NCBI GenBank assembly: GCA_003506435.1
Contig: DOAQ01000030.1
Coordinates: 20,111 to 84,110 of the forward strand
Direction: 5' to 3'
From: Prolixibacteraceae bacterium
GTDB taxonomy: Bacteria; Bacteroidota; Bacteroidia; Bacteroidales; Prolixibacteraceae
DNA length: 64,000 bases
Below the pieces are notes generated by a model, which was not told where the DNA came from, did not search any database, and worked only from the letters and a program-made list of their open reading frames with translations. A program made the position numbers and the translations under genes. Below, one piece after another: positions 27,469 to 37,059 of this stretch (positions are counted from its first letter, which is position 1; every line of letters begins with the position of its first letter).

Positions 27469-27490
27469 CAGGATGTCAATATTTATTCAG

Positions 27491-27528
27491 AAAACGGAAG
27501 TTCCCGGAAGAGAAGGAACTTCCGTTTT
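27491..27528 (+). terminator. Rho-independent terminator after GH116
   Basis: AAAACGGAAGTTCC and GGAACTTCCGTTTT pair perfectly around a 10-base loop, followed by more T. It lies 22 bases after the GH116 stop and closes the LacI operon. Confidence 0.9.
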
Positions 27529-27802
27529 TTTCTGAAAAAAGGGGGAAAAATTATTCTCCTTGTTTTTATGAGAAGCTTAATGGGGGTACCAATTAAACAA
27601 TCCAGCAATCCAACCATCCTCCCGCATCGTTTTATCATCAACCATCCGGCAATCTGCGAATTATTCTTTACTCTTCATCATTTTTCTTAAGTTTGTGAAG
27701 TCATTACTTTCTTGAGTTTTAGAAATAACGTAATGGGATAATCATATTTGCGCAAAAACTGTCATTCAAAACAATAATAAATAGTCAATCATCAATCACT
27801 TA
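27529..27802. other. Intergenic stretch before the second sigma/FecR/SusC locus
   Basis: No gene is seen here. Around 27590-27660 there is a pyrimidine/ATCC-rich stretch with CAATCCAGCAATCCAACC and a second CAACCATCC, a loose imperfect repeat. A near -7 box (CATATTTG) lies at about 27744-27751, some 52 bases before the sigma gene, but lacks the leading T of TAnnTTTG. Confidence 0.4.
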
Positions 27803-28384
27803 ATGATTTCTGAATTCAATAAAGAAGAGGTTCTGTCTGAACTTGCAAATGATAATAAGATAGCGCTTGAAAAGGTGTTTAATCAGTATTATCCTCGGCT
27901 TTATAATTTTTCAAAATCATTTTTAAAACTCGAAGAGGGTATTGACGATATCCTTCAGGAGGTTTTTATAAAAATCTGGCAAAACAGAAAAAGTATTAAA
28001 AACTTCGAAACCTTTAATTCATACGTATTTACAATAACCCGGAACCTTTTGCTGAATGAATTGAGAAGCCGTTTAAACAATCAAAAGATAAGGGACAATA
28101 TATTGAAAGCCTCGTTGGCCGAAGAATATTTACCTTTCGAAGAACTTGATTATTTGGAACTAAAAAGCAAAATAGAAGCAGTTATAGAAGAACTACCCTC
28201 CAAGCAAAAGGAAATATTCAAATTGAGCCGGATCGAAGGCTTATCGCACAAGGAAATTGCCGAGAAACTGAATATTTCAACAAAAACTGTTGAATATCAT
28301 ATTTCGCAATCAATCAGTATTTTAAAAGCTAAATTGGAATCGTTTGGCTTGATTTCTGTACTTTATTTGTACCTTTTTTTATAA
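27803..28384 (+). CDS. ECF RNA polymerase sigma factor (PUL type)
   Basis: Alternative sigma factor of 193 residues that opens the rightward locus. Region 2 is at about 24-92 (FNQYYPRLYNFSKSFL, DDILQEVFIKIWQNRK, SYVFTITRNLLLNELR); region 4 at about 125-178 (LPSKQKEIFKLSRIEG, LSHKEIAEKLNISTKTVEYHI). The last ten residues (LISVLYLYLF) are unusually hydrophobic, a common feature of this subfamily. It lies 64 bases before fecR and should drive the susCD operon at 29549 when freed. Confidence 0.93.
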   Translation: MISEFNKEEVLSELANDNKIALEKVFNQYYPRLYNFSKSFLKLEEGIDDILQEVFIKIWQNRKSIKNFETFNSYVFTITRNLLLNELRSRLNNQKIRDNILKASLAEEYLPFEELDYLELKSKIEAVIEELPSKQKEIFKLSRIEGLSHKEIAEKLNISTKTVEYHISQSISILKAKLESFGLISVLYLYLFL

Positions 28385-28448
28385 TTTTTTTGAATTATCT
28401 TTAGGGATAGGCCTTTTTGCTGTGTATAAATATCAAAGTAAACACAGA

Positions 28449-29438
28449 ATGAAGAGTACATTCAGAAAATATTTCCAGTCGGTTATCTCTCCTGACGAGT
28501 TTGAAAAGTTTTGCGCTTTTATCAGGCAGGAGAAAAATACGGAGAATATTCTCAATCTGATGGAAACAGAATGGAATAAACAGCCTGACAATCAGGATAC
28601 TGTTTCTTCCAATCCGTTATTGTATCAAAAAATTCAGCTTGCAATTCTTCAGGATGAAAATACAGTTGCAGTGAAAAGACTGAAATTGTATGCCTTTGCA
28701 ACACGGGTAGCTGCTGTTTTGGCAATCGGTCTGCTTTTCACGGGCGTTTGGTTTTTTACGCAACAAAATTCATTCTCAGATAGTGGCTTCTTGCAAACGG
28801 TAAGTATTCCTCTTGGGGCTCAAACCCAGCTTCAGTTGCCCGATGGTTCTTCTGTCTGGCTAAATTCAGGTTCAACGTTGACCTATTCCGATGATTTTTC
28901 AAAGAAACGTCAGGTCGAATTGAAAGGGGAAGCATTTTTTGATATTGTGAAAAGTAAAGCTCCGTTCAAGGTAAATACATCATCGGGAGTGGTCGAAGTT
29001 TTGGGTACTGCTTTTAACGTTCAGGCATACAATGATGATGAATTCTCCGTAACACTCGAACGGGGGATCGTTAATGTAACGGATAACGGTCAAAAGCAAA
29101 GGTTAATGTTAAACCCCGGCGAACAGGTCTGTCTGGAGCAAGATAAGCTGGTAAAAAATACGGTGAATACCGAATTATTTACCTCATGGAAAGACGGTAA
29201 ACTGATATTCTCACGGGAGCCCTTCCCTGCAATGATTAAACGACTGGAGCGCTGGTTCAATATTGAGATTGAACATCCCGGTTATGATTTTGGCAGCCTG
29301 TGGTTTTCTGGCACTGTTGAAGGTGAAACACTGACCGAAGTAATGGATATGATTTGCAAAGCGGCACCGGTAGTTTATTCCTATAACTCAAAAGACCGGA
29401 AAGTAAAGATAGAAGTAAAAGAAGAACGAACTAAATAA
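28449..29438 (+). CDS. FecR-family anti-sigma factor
   Basis: Membrane regulator of 329 residues. I start it at the ATG at 28449 (MKSTFRKYFQSVIS); an in-frame GTG 27 bases upstream is less likely. A membrane segment lies near 85-105 (ATRVAAVLAIGLLFTGVWFF), then a periplasmic FecR domain (LQLPDGSSVWLNSGSTLTYS, GEAFFDIVKSKAPF, EVLGTAFNVQAYNDD) and a DUF4974-type C-terminus (FSREPFPAMIKRLERWFNIE, then LWFSGTVEGETLTEVMDMI). It is the expected link between the STN domain of the SusC at 29549 and the sigma factor at 27803. Confidence 0.93.
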   Translation: MKSTFRKYFQSVISPDEFEKFCAFIRQEKNTENILNLMETEWNKQPDNQDTVSSNPLLYQKIQLAILQDENTVAVKRLKLYAFATRVAAVLAIGLLFTGVWFFTQQNSFSDSGFLQTVSIPLGAQTQLQLPDGSSVWLNSGSTLTYSDDFSKKRQVELKGEAFFDIVKSKAPFKVNTSSGVVEVLGTAFNVQAYNDDEFSVTLERGIVNVTDNGQKQRLMLNPGEQVCLEQDKLVKNTVNTELFTSWKDGKLIFSREPFPAMIKRLERWFNIEIEHPGYDFGSLWFSGTVEGETLTEVMDMICKAAPVVYSYNSKDRKVKIEVKEERTK

Positions 29439-29473
29439 TCAGAACTATGAAATCAACTGCATAAAAATAAAAG

Positions 29474-29498
29474 AAGCAGGAATTGGCCCTTCCTGCTT
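29474..29498 (+). promoter_or_regulatory. 9-bp hairpin in the fecR-susC gap
   Basis: AAGCAGGAA pairs with TTCCTGCTT around a 7-base loop, followed by TCTTAAC. It sits about 50 bases before susC, at the same place as the hairpins of the other two loci, and may end the sigma/fecR message or structure the susC leader. Confidence 0.6.
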
Positions 29499-29548
29499 TC
29501 TTAACTATCGATTAATTAACGAGTACATTAACCAATCATTACAAAATT

Positions 29549-32500
29549 ATGAAAAAAAAACGAGGTTCCAGTGACCCTTGGTCATCTCTTAACCAAACTT
29601 TATTGAAAATGAAATTAACAGTCTTCATTTTGTTGCTCTCCATCATGGGAGCTTTGGCCTCAAAAAGTTATTCTCAGACGAATAAACTGACAATGAATGT
29701 AAAAGATGTCAGGGTTGAGGATTTCTTAAAAATGATCGAGGACCAGAGTTTATACCGTTTCTTTTACAGCGGTGAAATAAACGTTGATCAAAAAATGTCA
29801 GGCGATTTTACCAATGCTACAATCGATGAGATACTTGATAAAGCATTGGAAAGCAAAGGTATTAAATATGAAATAACTGGTCGCCAGGTGATTTTATCTT
29901 CCGCTGTCAGCCCTTTGGTAGCAAATCAGTCAAAAACCGTTACGGGGAAGGTGACCGATTCATCGGGGCAGCCGCTCCCCGGAGTTACAGTGGTGGTAAA
30001 AGGAACAACTCAGGGGATTATTACCGATGCTGATGGAAAGTATTCTTTACCAAATGTCCCGGCAGATGCCACGCTGATGTTTTCTTTTGTAGGCATGAAA
30101 AGCCAGGAAGTTTCAGTTAGCGGGAAAGTAACAGTAAATGTAAAGTTGGTAGAAGATGCCATTGGTATTGAGGAAGTAGTTGCCATTGGATATGGAACAA
30201 TGAAAAAGGGAAATCTTACAGGAGCAATTGCATCTGTTAAATCAGAAGATCTTGTAAAATCACCAGTCGCGAGTACTTCAAATGCACTTGCCGGACGTTT
30301 GCCTGGTTTAATTTCATTACAGTCAGGAGGACAACCAGGGAATGATGCCGCTTCATTAAGTATTCGTGGTTTTGGGAATGCACTTGTTCTAGTAGATGGG
30401 GTAGAAGGCAGTTTTAATAATCTGGATGCCAATCAAATTGAATCGATCTCAATTTTGAAAGATGGATCTGCTGCAATTTATGGGTCACGTGCAGGTAATG
30501 GTGTTATTCTGGTAACAACAAAACGTGGAGATAATCAGAAACCAACAATTACATACAAATCTTCATATACACTTCAAGGTATAACAAATATGCCCAAACC
30601 TTGCAGCTCAGGTCAATCCACAGAATTGATAAGAGAGTCATGGGTTAATGCCGGTTCTGTCGGGATTGAACCCTATACCGTTGAGGAAATCCAGAAATAC
30701 TATGAAGCTACAGATCCTCAGTATCCTAATACCGATTGGTATAATTATTTGATTAGAGACTGGGCTCCCCAGCATCAACATAATTTATCTGTAAGAGGAG
30801 GATCGGATAGGGTAAGGTATTATGGATTTTTGGGATATATGAATCAGGAGACTATCTGGAAAAAAAGTGGTGGAGATTACACACGGTATAATCTCCAATC
30901 AAACCTTGATGCCAAGATATTAGATAATTTGTCATTACAGTTAGATATTTCATCAACAATCGAAGCTCAGAAATTTCCCTGGAGGCCAATGGATATTGGA
31001 ATTGTATGGTCTGATTTCTGGGCAACCAGACCAATGTTCCCAGCCACACTCCCTGATCCAACAAAGATTTCTTATGCTGAGGGAGGAGGTACTGGTGGTG
31101 CTCATATCACAACGAATAGGGATATTTCTGGTTATAATGATACCGATAATCAGAATATTAAGGGGTCAATTGCATTAAACTATCACTTTAAATCCATTAA
31201 AGGGTTATCTGCCAAAGCATTTGCTAATTATAACAAGAGCTACATAAATAATAAGACATTTATGAAGCCTGTTAATTTTTATAAATATGATTATGCAAGC
31301 GATATTTATACCCTGGGTGGTTCTTTGGGAAATAATTCACTGTCCATGACCCGGAGTCTGAACAGGGTTGTTACTGGACAGTTTTCGTTAAATTATGACA
31401 ATACATTTGGAGATCATCATCTTTCAGGATTAGTTCTTTACGAATTAATAGACTATTATGATGATTGGCTTTCTGCACAAAGAAAAAATTTCCTGACTTC
31501 ATCCATTGATCAAATGTTTGGCGGTAGTACAACCGACATGTCAAACGATGGTTCTGCCAATGAAATGGGCAGGGAAAGTATAATTGGAAGGTTTAACTAT
31601 TCATACAAGAATAAATATTTAGTTGAAGCAACTTTTAGGGCTGATGCTTCTGCAAAATTTTCTTCAAATGATAAATGGGGCTATTTCCCCGGATTATCGC
31701 TAGGATGGAGGATATCAGAAGAGAATTTCATGAAACATTTCAGCTTCCTTGACGATTTAAAACTAAGGACAAGTTACGGGAGCTCTGGAAATGACAATGT
31801 TGTGAATTTTCAATATTTAACCGGGTATAACTTGGGAACAATTACAACAGGAGGTACCTACCTGTTTGGGACCACAACTGCACAAGGTTTAGTTTCAAAA
31901 GGTCTGGCAAACCCATATTTGACATGGGAAAAGATTGACATTTATGATGTTGGTATGGATTTCTCATTATGGAATAAACGATTGTATGGAGAAATGGATG
32001 TGTTTTATCGTCAGAGAACAGGCATTCCTGCGACAAGAATAACAACCTTACCATCTACTTTCGGAGCAACCCTTCCTGCGGAGAATATCAATAGTATTGA
32101 TAACCGCGGTTTTGAATTGCAAATTGGAACAACCGGAGAAAGCAGAGGATTAAAATGGGATATTAGTGGTAATATTTCCTGGTCAAGGGCTAAATGGATT
32201 CATTACGAAGAACCGGTTTACTCGGATCCGGACCAGGCAAGAATTTATACACTTTCAGGTTTATGGACCGATAAACAGTATGGATATGTTTCTGACGGAC
32301 TATTTACAAGTCAGGACGAAATTGATAATCTGGGCTATGATCAGGATAACAAAGGGAATGTAAGTTTGCGACCTGGTGATATAAAATACAAGGATATAAA
32401 TGATGATAAAATTGTTAACTGGAAAGACCAGGTAATAATAGGTAAAGGGACAACTCCACATTGGATGGTAGGTTTCAATACTGATCTTCAATACAAAAAT

Positions 32501-32920
32501 TTTGACTTTTCAGCGCTTTTCCAAGGAGCCATGGGCTTTTATAATTACGTAACATTAAAGCAGTCAGCCGTCCCTACGGAGAATTATTATGAGCTTAGAT
32601 GGACAGAATCAAATAATGATGCGGATGCTTTTATCCCAAGGCTGGGAGGGGCAGCTTCAAGTTCATGGACTTCTGATCACTACTATAAAAAAGCTGGATA
32701 TTTAAGACTAAAAACAATCTCAATAGGATATAATATTTCTAAAAGGTGGTTGGCTAAATTTAATATTAAAGAGGCGAGAATTTATACTGCCGGCATTAAC
32801 GTATTGACGTTTAGTAAACTTGGCAAATATGGCATTGATCCTGAATCTCCATCCGGACAAGCCGGGTATTACTATCCACAACAAAAGACCATCACTTTAG
32901 GTATTAATCTGTCGTTATGA
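29549..32920 (+). CDS. SusC/RagA-type TonB-dependent receptor with STN domain
   Basis: Outer-membrane receptor of 1123 residues. Order: signal segment (about 20-43, ending ASKSYSQ), STN domain (about 45-118, LTMNVKDVRVEDFLKMIEDQ), CarboxypepD_reg-like sandwich (about 130-203, VTGKVTDSSGQPLPGVTVVV), plug (about 212-325, SLSIRGFGNALVLVDGVEG and AIYGSRAGNGVILVTTKRG) and barrel to a terminal TLGINLSL. It forms the importer with the SusD 26 bases downstream. It is clearly diverged from the two leftward SusC proteins, for example by IEEVVAIGYGTMKKGNLTGA at the TonB-box/plug junction, so it should recognise another glycan. Confidence 0.96.
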   Translation: MKKKRGSSDPWSSLNQTLLKMKLTVFILLLSIMGALASKSYSQTNKLTMNVKDVRVEDFLKMIEDQSLYRFFYSGEINVDQKMSGDFTNATIDEILDKALESKGIKYEITGRQVILSSAVSPLVANQSKTVTGKVTDSSGQPLPGVTVVVKGTTQGIITDADGKYSLPNVPADATLMFSFVGMKSQEVSVSGKVTVNVKLVEDAIGIEEVVAIGYGTMKKGNLTGAIASVKSEDLVKSPVASTSNALAGRLPGLISLQSGGQPGNDAASLSIRGFGNALVLVDGVEGSFNNLDANQIESISILKDGSAAIYGSRAGNGVILVTTKRGDNQKPTITYKSSYTLQGITNMPKPCSSGQSTELIRESWVNAGSVGIEPYTVEEIQKYYEATDPQYPNTDWYNYLIRDWAPQHQHNLSVRGGSDRVRYYGFLGYMNQETIWKKSGGDYTRYNLQSNLDAKILDNLSLQLDISSTIEAQKFPWRPMDIGIVWSDFWATRPMFPATLPDPTKISYAEGGGTGGAHITTNRDISGYNDTDNQNIKGSIALNYHFKSIKGLSAKAFANYNKSYINNKTFMKPVNFYKYDYASDIYTLGGSLGNNSLSMTRSLNRVVTGQFSLNYDNTFGDHHLSGLVLYELIDYYDDWLSAQRKNFLTSSIDQMFGGSTTDMSNDGSANEMGRESIIGRFNYSYKNKYLVEATFRADASAKFSSNDKWGYFPGLSLGWRISEENFMKHFSFLDDLKLRTSYGSSGNDNVVNFQYLTGYNLGTITTGGTYLFGTTTAQGLVSKGLANPYLTWEKIDIYDVGMDFSLWNKRLYGEMDVFYRQRTGIPATRITTLPSTFGATLPAENINSIDNRGFELQIGTTGESRGLKWDISGNISWSRAKWIHYEEPVYSDPDQARIYTLSGLWTDKQYGYVSDGLFTSQDEIDNLGYDQDNKGNVSLRPGDIKYKDINDDKIVNWKDQVIIGKGTTPHWMVGFNTDLQYKNFDFSALFQGAMGFYNYVTLKQSAVPTENYYELRWTESNNDADAFIPRLGGAASSSWTSDHYYKKAGYLRLKTISIGYNISKRWLAKFNIKEARIYTAGINVLTFSKLGKYGIDPESPSGQAGYYYPQQKTITLGINLSL

Positions 32921-32946
32921 AGTATGTATTTGAAAAATAATGAGTT

Positions 32947-34722
32947 ATGAAAAAAATAATTTATATCTTAATCGTCAGTACTCTGATGATAGTGTCGTGT
33001 GACGAGGTATTGGATAAAGAGCCATTAGGAATTATTTCTGACGCTACAGTCTGGAACGACCAAGTATTAATAGATGCATTTTTAACTCAATGTTATATTG
33101 AAATGTACGTCTTTGACAATGAGAATCCCTCCAAAATGGATGGAAACGGGTTATGGCAAGGAATGTACATGATAAATAGCATAAGTGATGAAAGTAAGGC
33201 TTTTGCTACTTGGTCCGGAAATGCCTATAAATTTAAATTTGGAAATCTTCTAATCTCAGGAGGGTTACTTGAATGGTGGGAAACACCCTATAAAACAATC
33301 CGAAGATTGAACGAATTTATTGAACGAATTGCTGATGCTCCTATTGAAGCTTCTTTTGCGAAACAAAGAGTGGCTGAGGCCCGTTTTTTAAGGGCTTTCA
33401 ATTATTTTTCCATGGTAAAACGTTATGGTGGAGTTCCTTTGATTACTAAACTTCAAAATTTGAATGATCCGGAAGAGATTCTATTTCCTAAACGGGCGAC
33501 AGAACAGGAAATTTATGATTTTATTATTTCCGAGATGGATGCAATCGTAATAGATCTTCCGGAGACATATTCATCTACCGATTATGGAAGACCAACCAGG
33601 TACGCAGCTTTGGCTTTAAAATGCCGGGCAGCATTGTATGCGGGAAGTATTGCCCAATTTGGCCAGGTTCAATTAGACGGAGTGGTTGGAATTAATAACT
33701 CGCTTACTAATTCGTATTATGAAAAATCTTTTGGCGCTGCACAAGAAATAATTAACAGCAATAAACATGCTCTTTATAACAAGGATGCAAATAAAACCAC
33801 CAATTTCAGGAATGTGTTCATGGTGGAAAGAAATTCAGAAGCCATTTTTGTCCGTCAACATGATAATGTTGCCAAAAATACCGGGGGCAATGGATCTAAC
33901 TATGATTTCTTTCAACAACCTTCTCCAAATGGGTGGGGAGATGGGAATGCTGATAATCCCTATCTGGAAATGGTGGAAGAATTCGAATATGCCGATGGGA
34001 AACCAGGTACACTCAATAGGGCAGAAATACAAAAAGGATTATGGACTACACAAGAGCTATGGGCAAACAGGGATCCGCGTTTTTATGCAACTATTTATAC
34101 TCAGGATACTCCATGGAAAGGAACAGTAGTTGATCTCCATCAGGGGATTATAACCACAGAGGGAACCACTGTTAATACCGGTTCTTATAACGGAATTCTG
34201 GCAAGAGGGCCTCAGGGAGGTAGGGCAGGTTTTGGAGTCCTTAAATATCTGGATGAATCGAAGAACAATAAAACTGATAACTTGAGTACAAAAACAGACT
34301 GGATTGTATTTCGTTATGCCGAAATTTTATTGAATTATGCTGAAGCGGCTTTTGAACTCGGCAAAACAAGCGATGCATTGAATGCAGTCAATCAAATTCG
34401 GGAAAGAGCAGGAATTGCTTTATTGAGCAATATTGACAGAGAGAAAATCCACCACGAAAGAAAAGTTGAACTCGCTTTTGAAGGACATCGATACTGGGAT
34501 CTGCGCAGATGGAGAATTGCAACGACAGCATTAACCAGAGATTTTTCCGGCTTACGTTATGTCCTGGATTATAGGACAAAGAAATTTCAATTAATTGTGA
34601 TGCCTCAAATCGATGGTTCAGTAAATACTCCGGCATTTTACGAACGCAATTATTATTTCCCAATAACATTAGCAAGAACAGGGAATAATCCAAATCTGGT
34701 AGAAAATCCAGGATACGAATAA
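32947..34722 (+). CDS. SusD/RagB-family nutrient-binding outer membrane lipoprotein
   Basis: Lipoprotein of 591 residues, lipobox IVSC at C18, partner of the SusC at 29549. Landmarks are VLDKEPLGIISDATVW near the N-terminus, AEARFLRAFNYFSMVKRYGGVPLI, WIVFRYAEILLNYAEAAFELG, VNQIRERAGI and ERKVELAFEGHRYWDLRRWR near the C-terminus, ending NPNLVENPGYE. It captures glycan and acts as a lid over the SusC barrel. A strong hairpin follows 15 bases after the stop. Confidence 0.95.
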   Translation: MKKIIYILIVSTLMIVSCDEVLDKEPLGIISDATVWNDQVLIDAFLTQCYIEMYVFDNENPSKMDGNGLWQGMYMINSISDESKAFATWSGNAYKFKFGNLLISGGLLEWWETPYKTIRRLNEFIERIADAPIEASFAKQRVAEARFLRAFNYFSMVKRYGGVPLITKLQNLNDPEEILFPKRATEQEIYDFIISEMDAIVIDLPETYSSTDYGRPTRYAALALKCRAALYAGSIAQFGQVQLDGVVGINNSLTNSYYEKSFGAAQEIINSNKHALYNKDANKTTNFRNVFMVERNSEAIFVRQHDNVAKNTGGNGSNYDFFQQPSPNGWGDGNADNPYLEMVEEFEYADGKPGTLNRAEIQKGLWTTQELWANRDPRFYATIYTQDTPWKGTVVDLHQGIITTEGTTVNTGSYNGILARGPQGGRAGFGVLKYLDESKNNKTDNLSTKTDWIVFRYAEILLNYAEAAFELGKTSDALNAVNQIRERAGIALLSNIDREKIHHERKVELAFEGHRYWDLRRWRIATTALTRDFSGLRYVLDYRTKKFQLIVMPQIDGSVNTPAFYERNYYFPITLARTGNNPNLVENPGYE

Positions 34723-34737
34723 TATATAAAATTAAGG

Positions 34738-34773
34738 AATATTGTACCACTGGACTTTCAGTGGTACAATATT
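34738..34773 (+). terminator. 15-bp perfect hairpin after susD
   Basis: AATATTGTACCACTG and CAGTGGTACAATATT pair perfectly around a 6-base loop. No T-run follows, so it may stabilise the susCD message or cause partial termination before the enzyme genes rather than act as a full terminator. Confidence 0.65.
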
Positions 34774-34890
34774 ATTGGATTATTACGCAAATAATCAGCA
34801 GTATAGTTAAGTGGATATGCTGCTTGTATAATGTTATGCTTTTCAATATAGCAAAAGTCGTGATGAAAGTAACTTATAATCTAATCTGAA

Positions 34891-35625
34891 ATGAAAACCT
34901 ATAAATTCATCTTTTGTGTATTAATTCTTATTACTTGTTTGGGATGCAATAGTTGGTTAATAACACCCAACCCCGAGCAATCTCAAAATTATATAGTAGT
35001 TCCCGATAGTATTTATCCTGCATCTGATATTGTTATTCCAAATCACTCAGAGTGGACAAAAGGACATTACAGGGAAAGAATAAAGCAATTCAAAAATGAG
35101 CCTTTGAGAAAAGGCGATATTGTTCTTATTGGAAACAGCATTACCGAAGGTGGAGGAGCATGGGATCAACGACTAAAGCTACCTAATGTGAGAAACAGAG
35201 GCATATCTGGTGATATAACAGATGGGGTTATAGAAAGATTAGGAGAGATATGTTATTATAAGCCATCTTCCGTATTTATACTAATTGGAATAAATGATCT
35301 TTTTAATCCTTCACTGACGGCAGAATATGTAGGTCAGAATATATTGAAAATCGCAAGAATTATCCATGAGAAATCTTCTCATACAAAAATATATATTCAA
35401 ACACTTTTGCCAACTTCAACCAAGTCAATGATCCCAAAAATCAGGGAAGTAAATGATATTCTTAAGAAGAATACGACTCTGAAAACATATAAGTTAATCG
35501 ATCTCCACCTCTTATTTGCAAACGAGAAAGACCTGATAAAAGCTGAATATACTACGGATGGCTTACACCTGTCTGAGAACGGATATAAGCGGTGGTGTGA
35601 TTGTATTAATAAGTTTATTAAATAG
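34891..35625 (+). CDS. SGNH/GDSL hydrolase lipoprotein (esterase-like)
   Basis: Lipoprotein of 244 residues, lipobox CLGC at C19. The four SGNH blocks are visible: block I IVLIGNSITEGGG with the serine nucleophile, block II glycine in RNRGISGDITDGV, block III GINDLF, and block V DGLHLSENGYKRW with the catalytic Asp/His. SGNH proteins in polysaccharide loci usually remove acetyl or other acyl groups from glycans; some are lysophospholipases. The position directly after susCD supports carbohydrate de-esterification. The substrate is unproven. Confidence 0.88.
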   Translation: MKTYKFIFCVLILITCLGCNSWLITPNPEQSQNYIVVPDSIYPASDIVIPNHSEWTKGHYRERIKQFKNEPLRKGDIVLIGNSITEGGGAWDQRLKLPNVRNRGISGDITDGVIERLGEICYYKPSSVFILIGINDLFNPSLTAEYVGQNILKIARIIHEKSSHTKIYIQTLLPTSTKSMIPKIREVNDILKKNTTLKTYKLIDLHLLFANEKDLIKAEYTTDGLHLSENGYKRWCDCINKFIK

Positions 35626-35799
35626 ATAAAGAAAGACTACAGTTGATTGGGTAAGATATTCTTCATTCAGATTAACCGATACAATAATTTCGGATGAAGC
35701 CCTCCTATGCCAAAAGCTATCAGATGTGTCAGCTAAATAAGTAAATAGGGTAAATACAGAATAAGCCCAGAAATGGTTTAAAAGAAAAATTAAGAAATA

Positions 35800-36987
35800 A
35801 TGAAGAAGTCTGTTGTGCTGTTTTTAATACTTATTCAAATTGTTGTTGGTAAAGGACAAACCATTGGATCAAAGGCAAGTATTTTACCCTCGGCAGAAAG
35901 TTTATTGCCCCGAGCTATTGTTTCAGAAGGAGATCAGACAAGATTACAGGCTGTTTTTGCCAAAGCGAAGATGGGGCGTAAAATTGTCATTGGTGTTTTG
36001 GGCGGTTCTATTACAGAAGGAGCTGCTTGTCGTAATGTTGACAAGCGTTATGCAAATGTGGTACTTGCCTGGTGGAAAAAAACATTTCCTCAAGCTGATT
36101 TTAGATTGGTTAATGCAGGAATTGGTGCCACAGGATCAAATTATGGGGCCATGCGTGTAAAAAGAGATTTACTTTCAGAGTCACCCGACTTTGTAATTGT
36201 AGAATTCGCTGTCAACGATGCAAATAACAGGGAAGATGCAGAATGCTATGAAGGCGTTGTCAGACAGGTTCTAAATTCTCCGCAAAAACCTGCGTTGTTA
36301 CTTTTGTTTATGATGAAAAAAAATGGGACAAATGCACAGGAATGGGAATCCAGGATAGGAAGCCATTATGGTTTGCCAATGATCAGTTACCGCGATGCAA
36401 TTTGGCCGGAAATACAAACCGGGAAAATCGGGTGGGAACAGATTAGTCCGGATGTGGTACACCCCAACGAAGCCGGGCATGTACTTGCAGGAGAACTGAT
36501 AAGTGGATTATTAGAAAAGGCTTTGCTTAAAGATCAAGAGAATAAAAGTAAAATTGAAGATATTCCGCTCCCATTATTATCCGACTCATTCGAGTTTACG
36601 ACACTTGCTGATGGAGAGGACCTCATCCCATTAAATAATAAAGGGTGGGTTTTTGATGTACCAACAAGAAGAAGTGCCGGATGGAAAAGTTCAACCCCTG
36701 GAAGTAAACTCGAATTCGAAATCAGTGGAAAGATAATTTATCTTTCATGTTGGAGATATAAGGGCCCAATGGGTAAGGTAAAAGTCAGTATTGATGGAGG
36801 TCAGCCTTATATTGTTGACGCATGGTTCGATCAGGACTGGGGAGGATATCGATATATGGTTCAAATTAGAAAGGATTTAAAACAGGGAAAGCATATTGTA
36901 CAAATTGAGCTTTTACCAGAGAAAAATGCACAAAGCACAGGGAATGAATTCCGGATTTTATGTCTGGGGGCGGCAGGTGTTAAATAA
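35800..36987 (+). CDS. SGNH hydrolase with C-terminal beta-sandwich, putative carbohydrate esterase
   Basis: Exported protein of 395 residues (signal about 1-20). Residues about 35-240 form an SGNH domain: block I VIGVLGGSITEGAAC, block II NAGIGATGSNYGAMR, block III VEFAVNDANN and block V DVVHPNEAGHVLAGE. Residues about 250-395 are beta-rich (GSKLEFEISGKIIYLSCWRY, KVSIDGGQPYIVDAWFDQDW) and look like an accessory sandwich domain. The order is unlike classic CE2, which has the sandwich at the N-terminus. It probably deacylates the target glycan alongside the preceding SGNH protein. The 174-base gap before it contains nothing I recognise. Confidence 0.85.
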   Translation: MKKSVVLFLILIQIVVGKGQTIGSKASILPSAESLLPRAIVSEGDQTRLQAVFAKAKMGRKIVIGVLGGSITEGAACRNVDKRYANVVLAWWKKTFPQADFRLVNAGIGATGSNYGAMRVKRDLLSESPDFVIVEFAVNDANNREDAECYEGVVRQVLNSPQKPALLLLFMMKKNGTNAQEWESRIGSHYGLPMISYRDAIWPEIQTGKIGWEQISPDVVHPNEAGHVLAGELISGLLEKALLKDQENKSKIEDIPLPLLSDSFEFTTLADGEDLIPLNNKGWVFDVPTRRSAGWKSSTPGSKLEFEISGKIIYLSCWRYKGPMGKVKVSIDGGQPYIVDAWFDQDWGGYRYMVQIRKDLKQGKHIVQIELLPEKNAQSTGNEFRILCLGAAGVK

Positions 36988-37059
36988 TACTAACAGATTT
37001 CCTTATCCTTTTGAATTCTACCGAATAGTAGTAGTACGAATAAATTAAATCGATGAAAT

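Noticed and set aside
27590..27660. ATCC-rich stretch as a tandem repeat
   Set aside because: Only loose, irregular similarity between segments; no fixed unit length.
29549..32920. Recombination within susC, suggested by G+C falling from 36/60 (29941) to 18/60 (31201)
   Set aside because: The G+C-rich part is only a short stretch of the sandwich domain; STN and sigma/fecR sequences nearby are AT-rich too, so no clean break exists.
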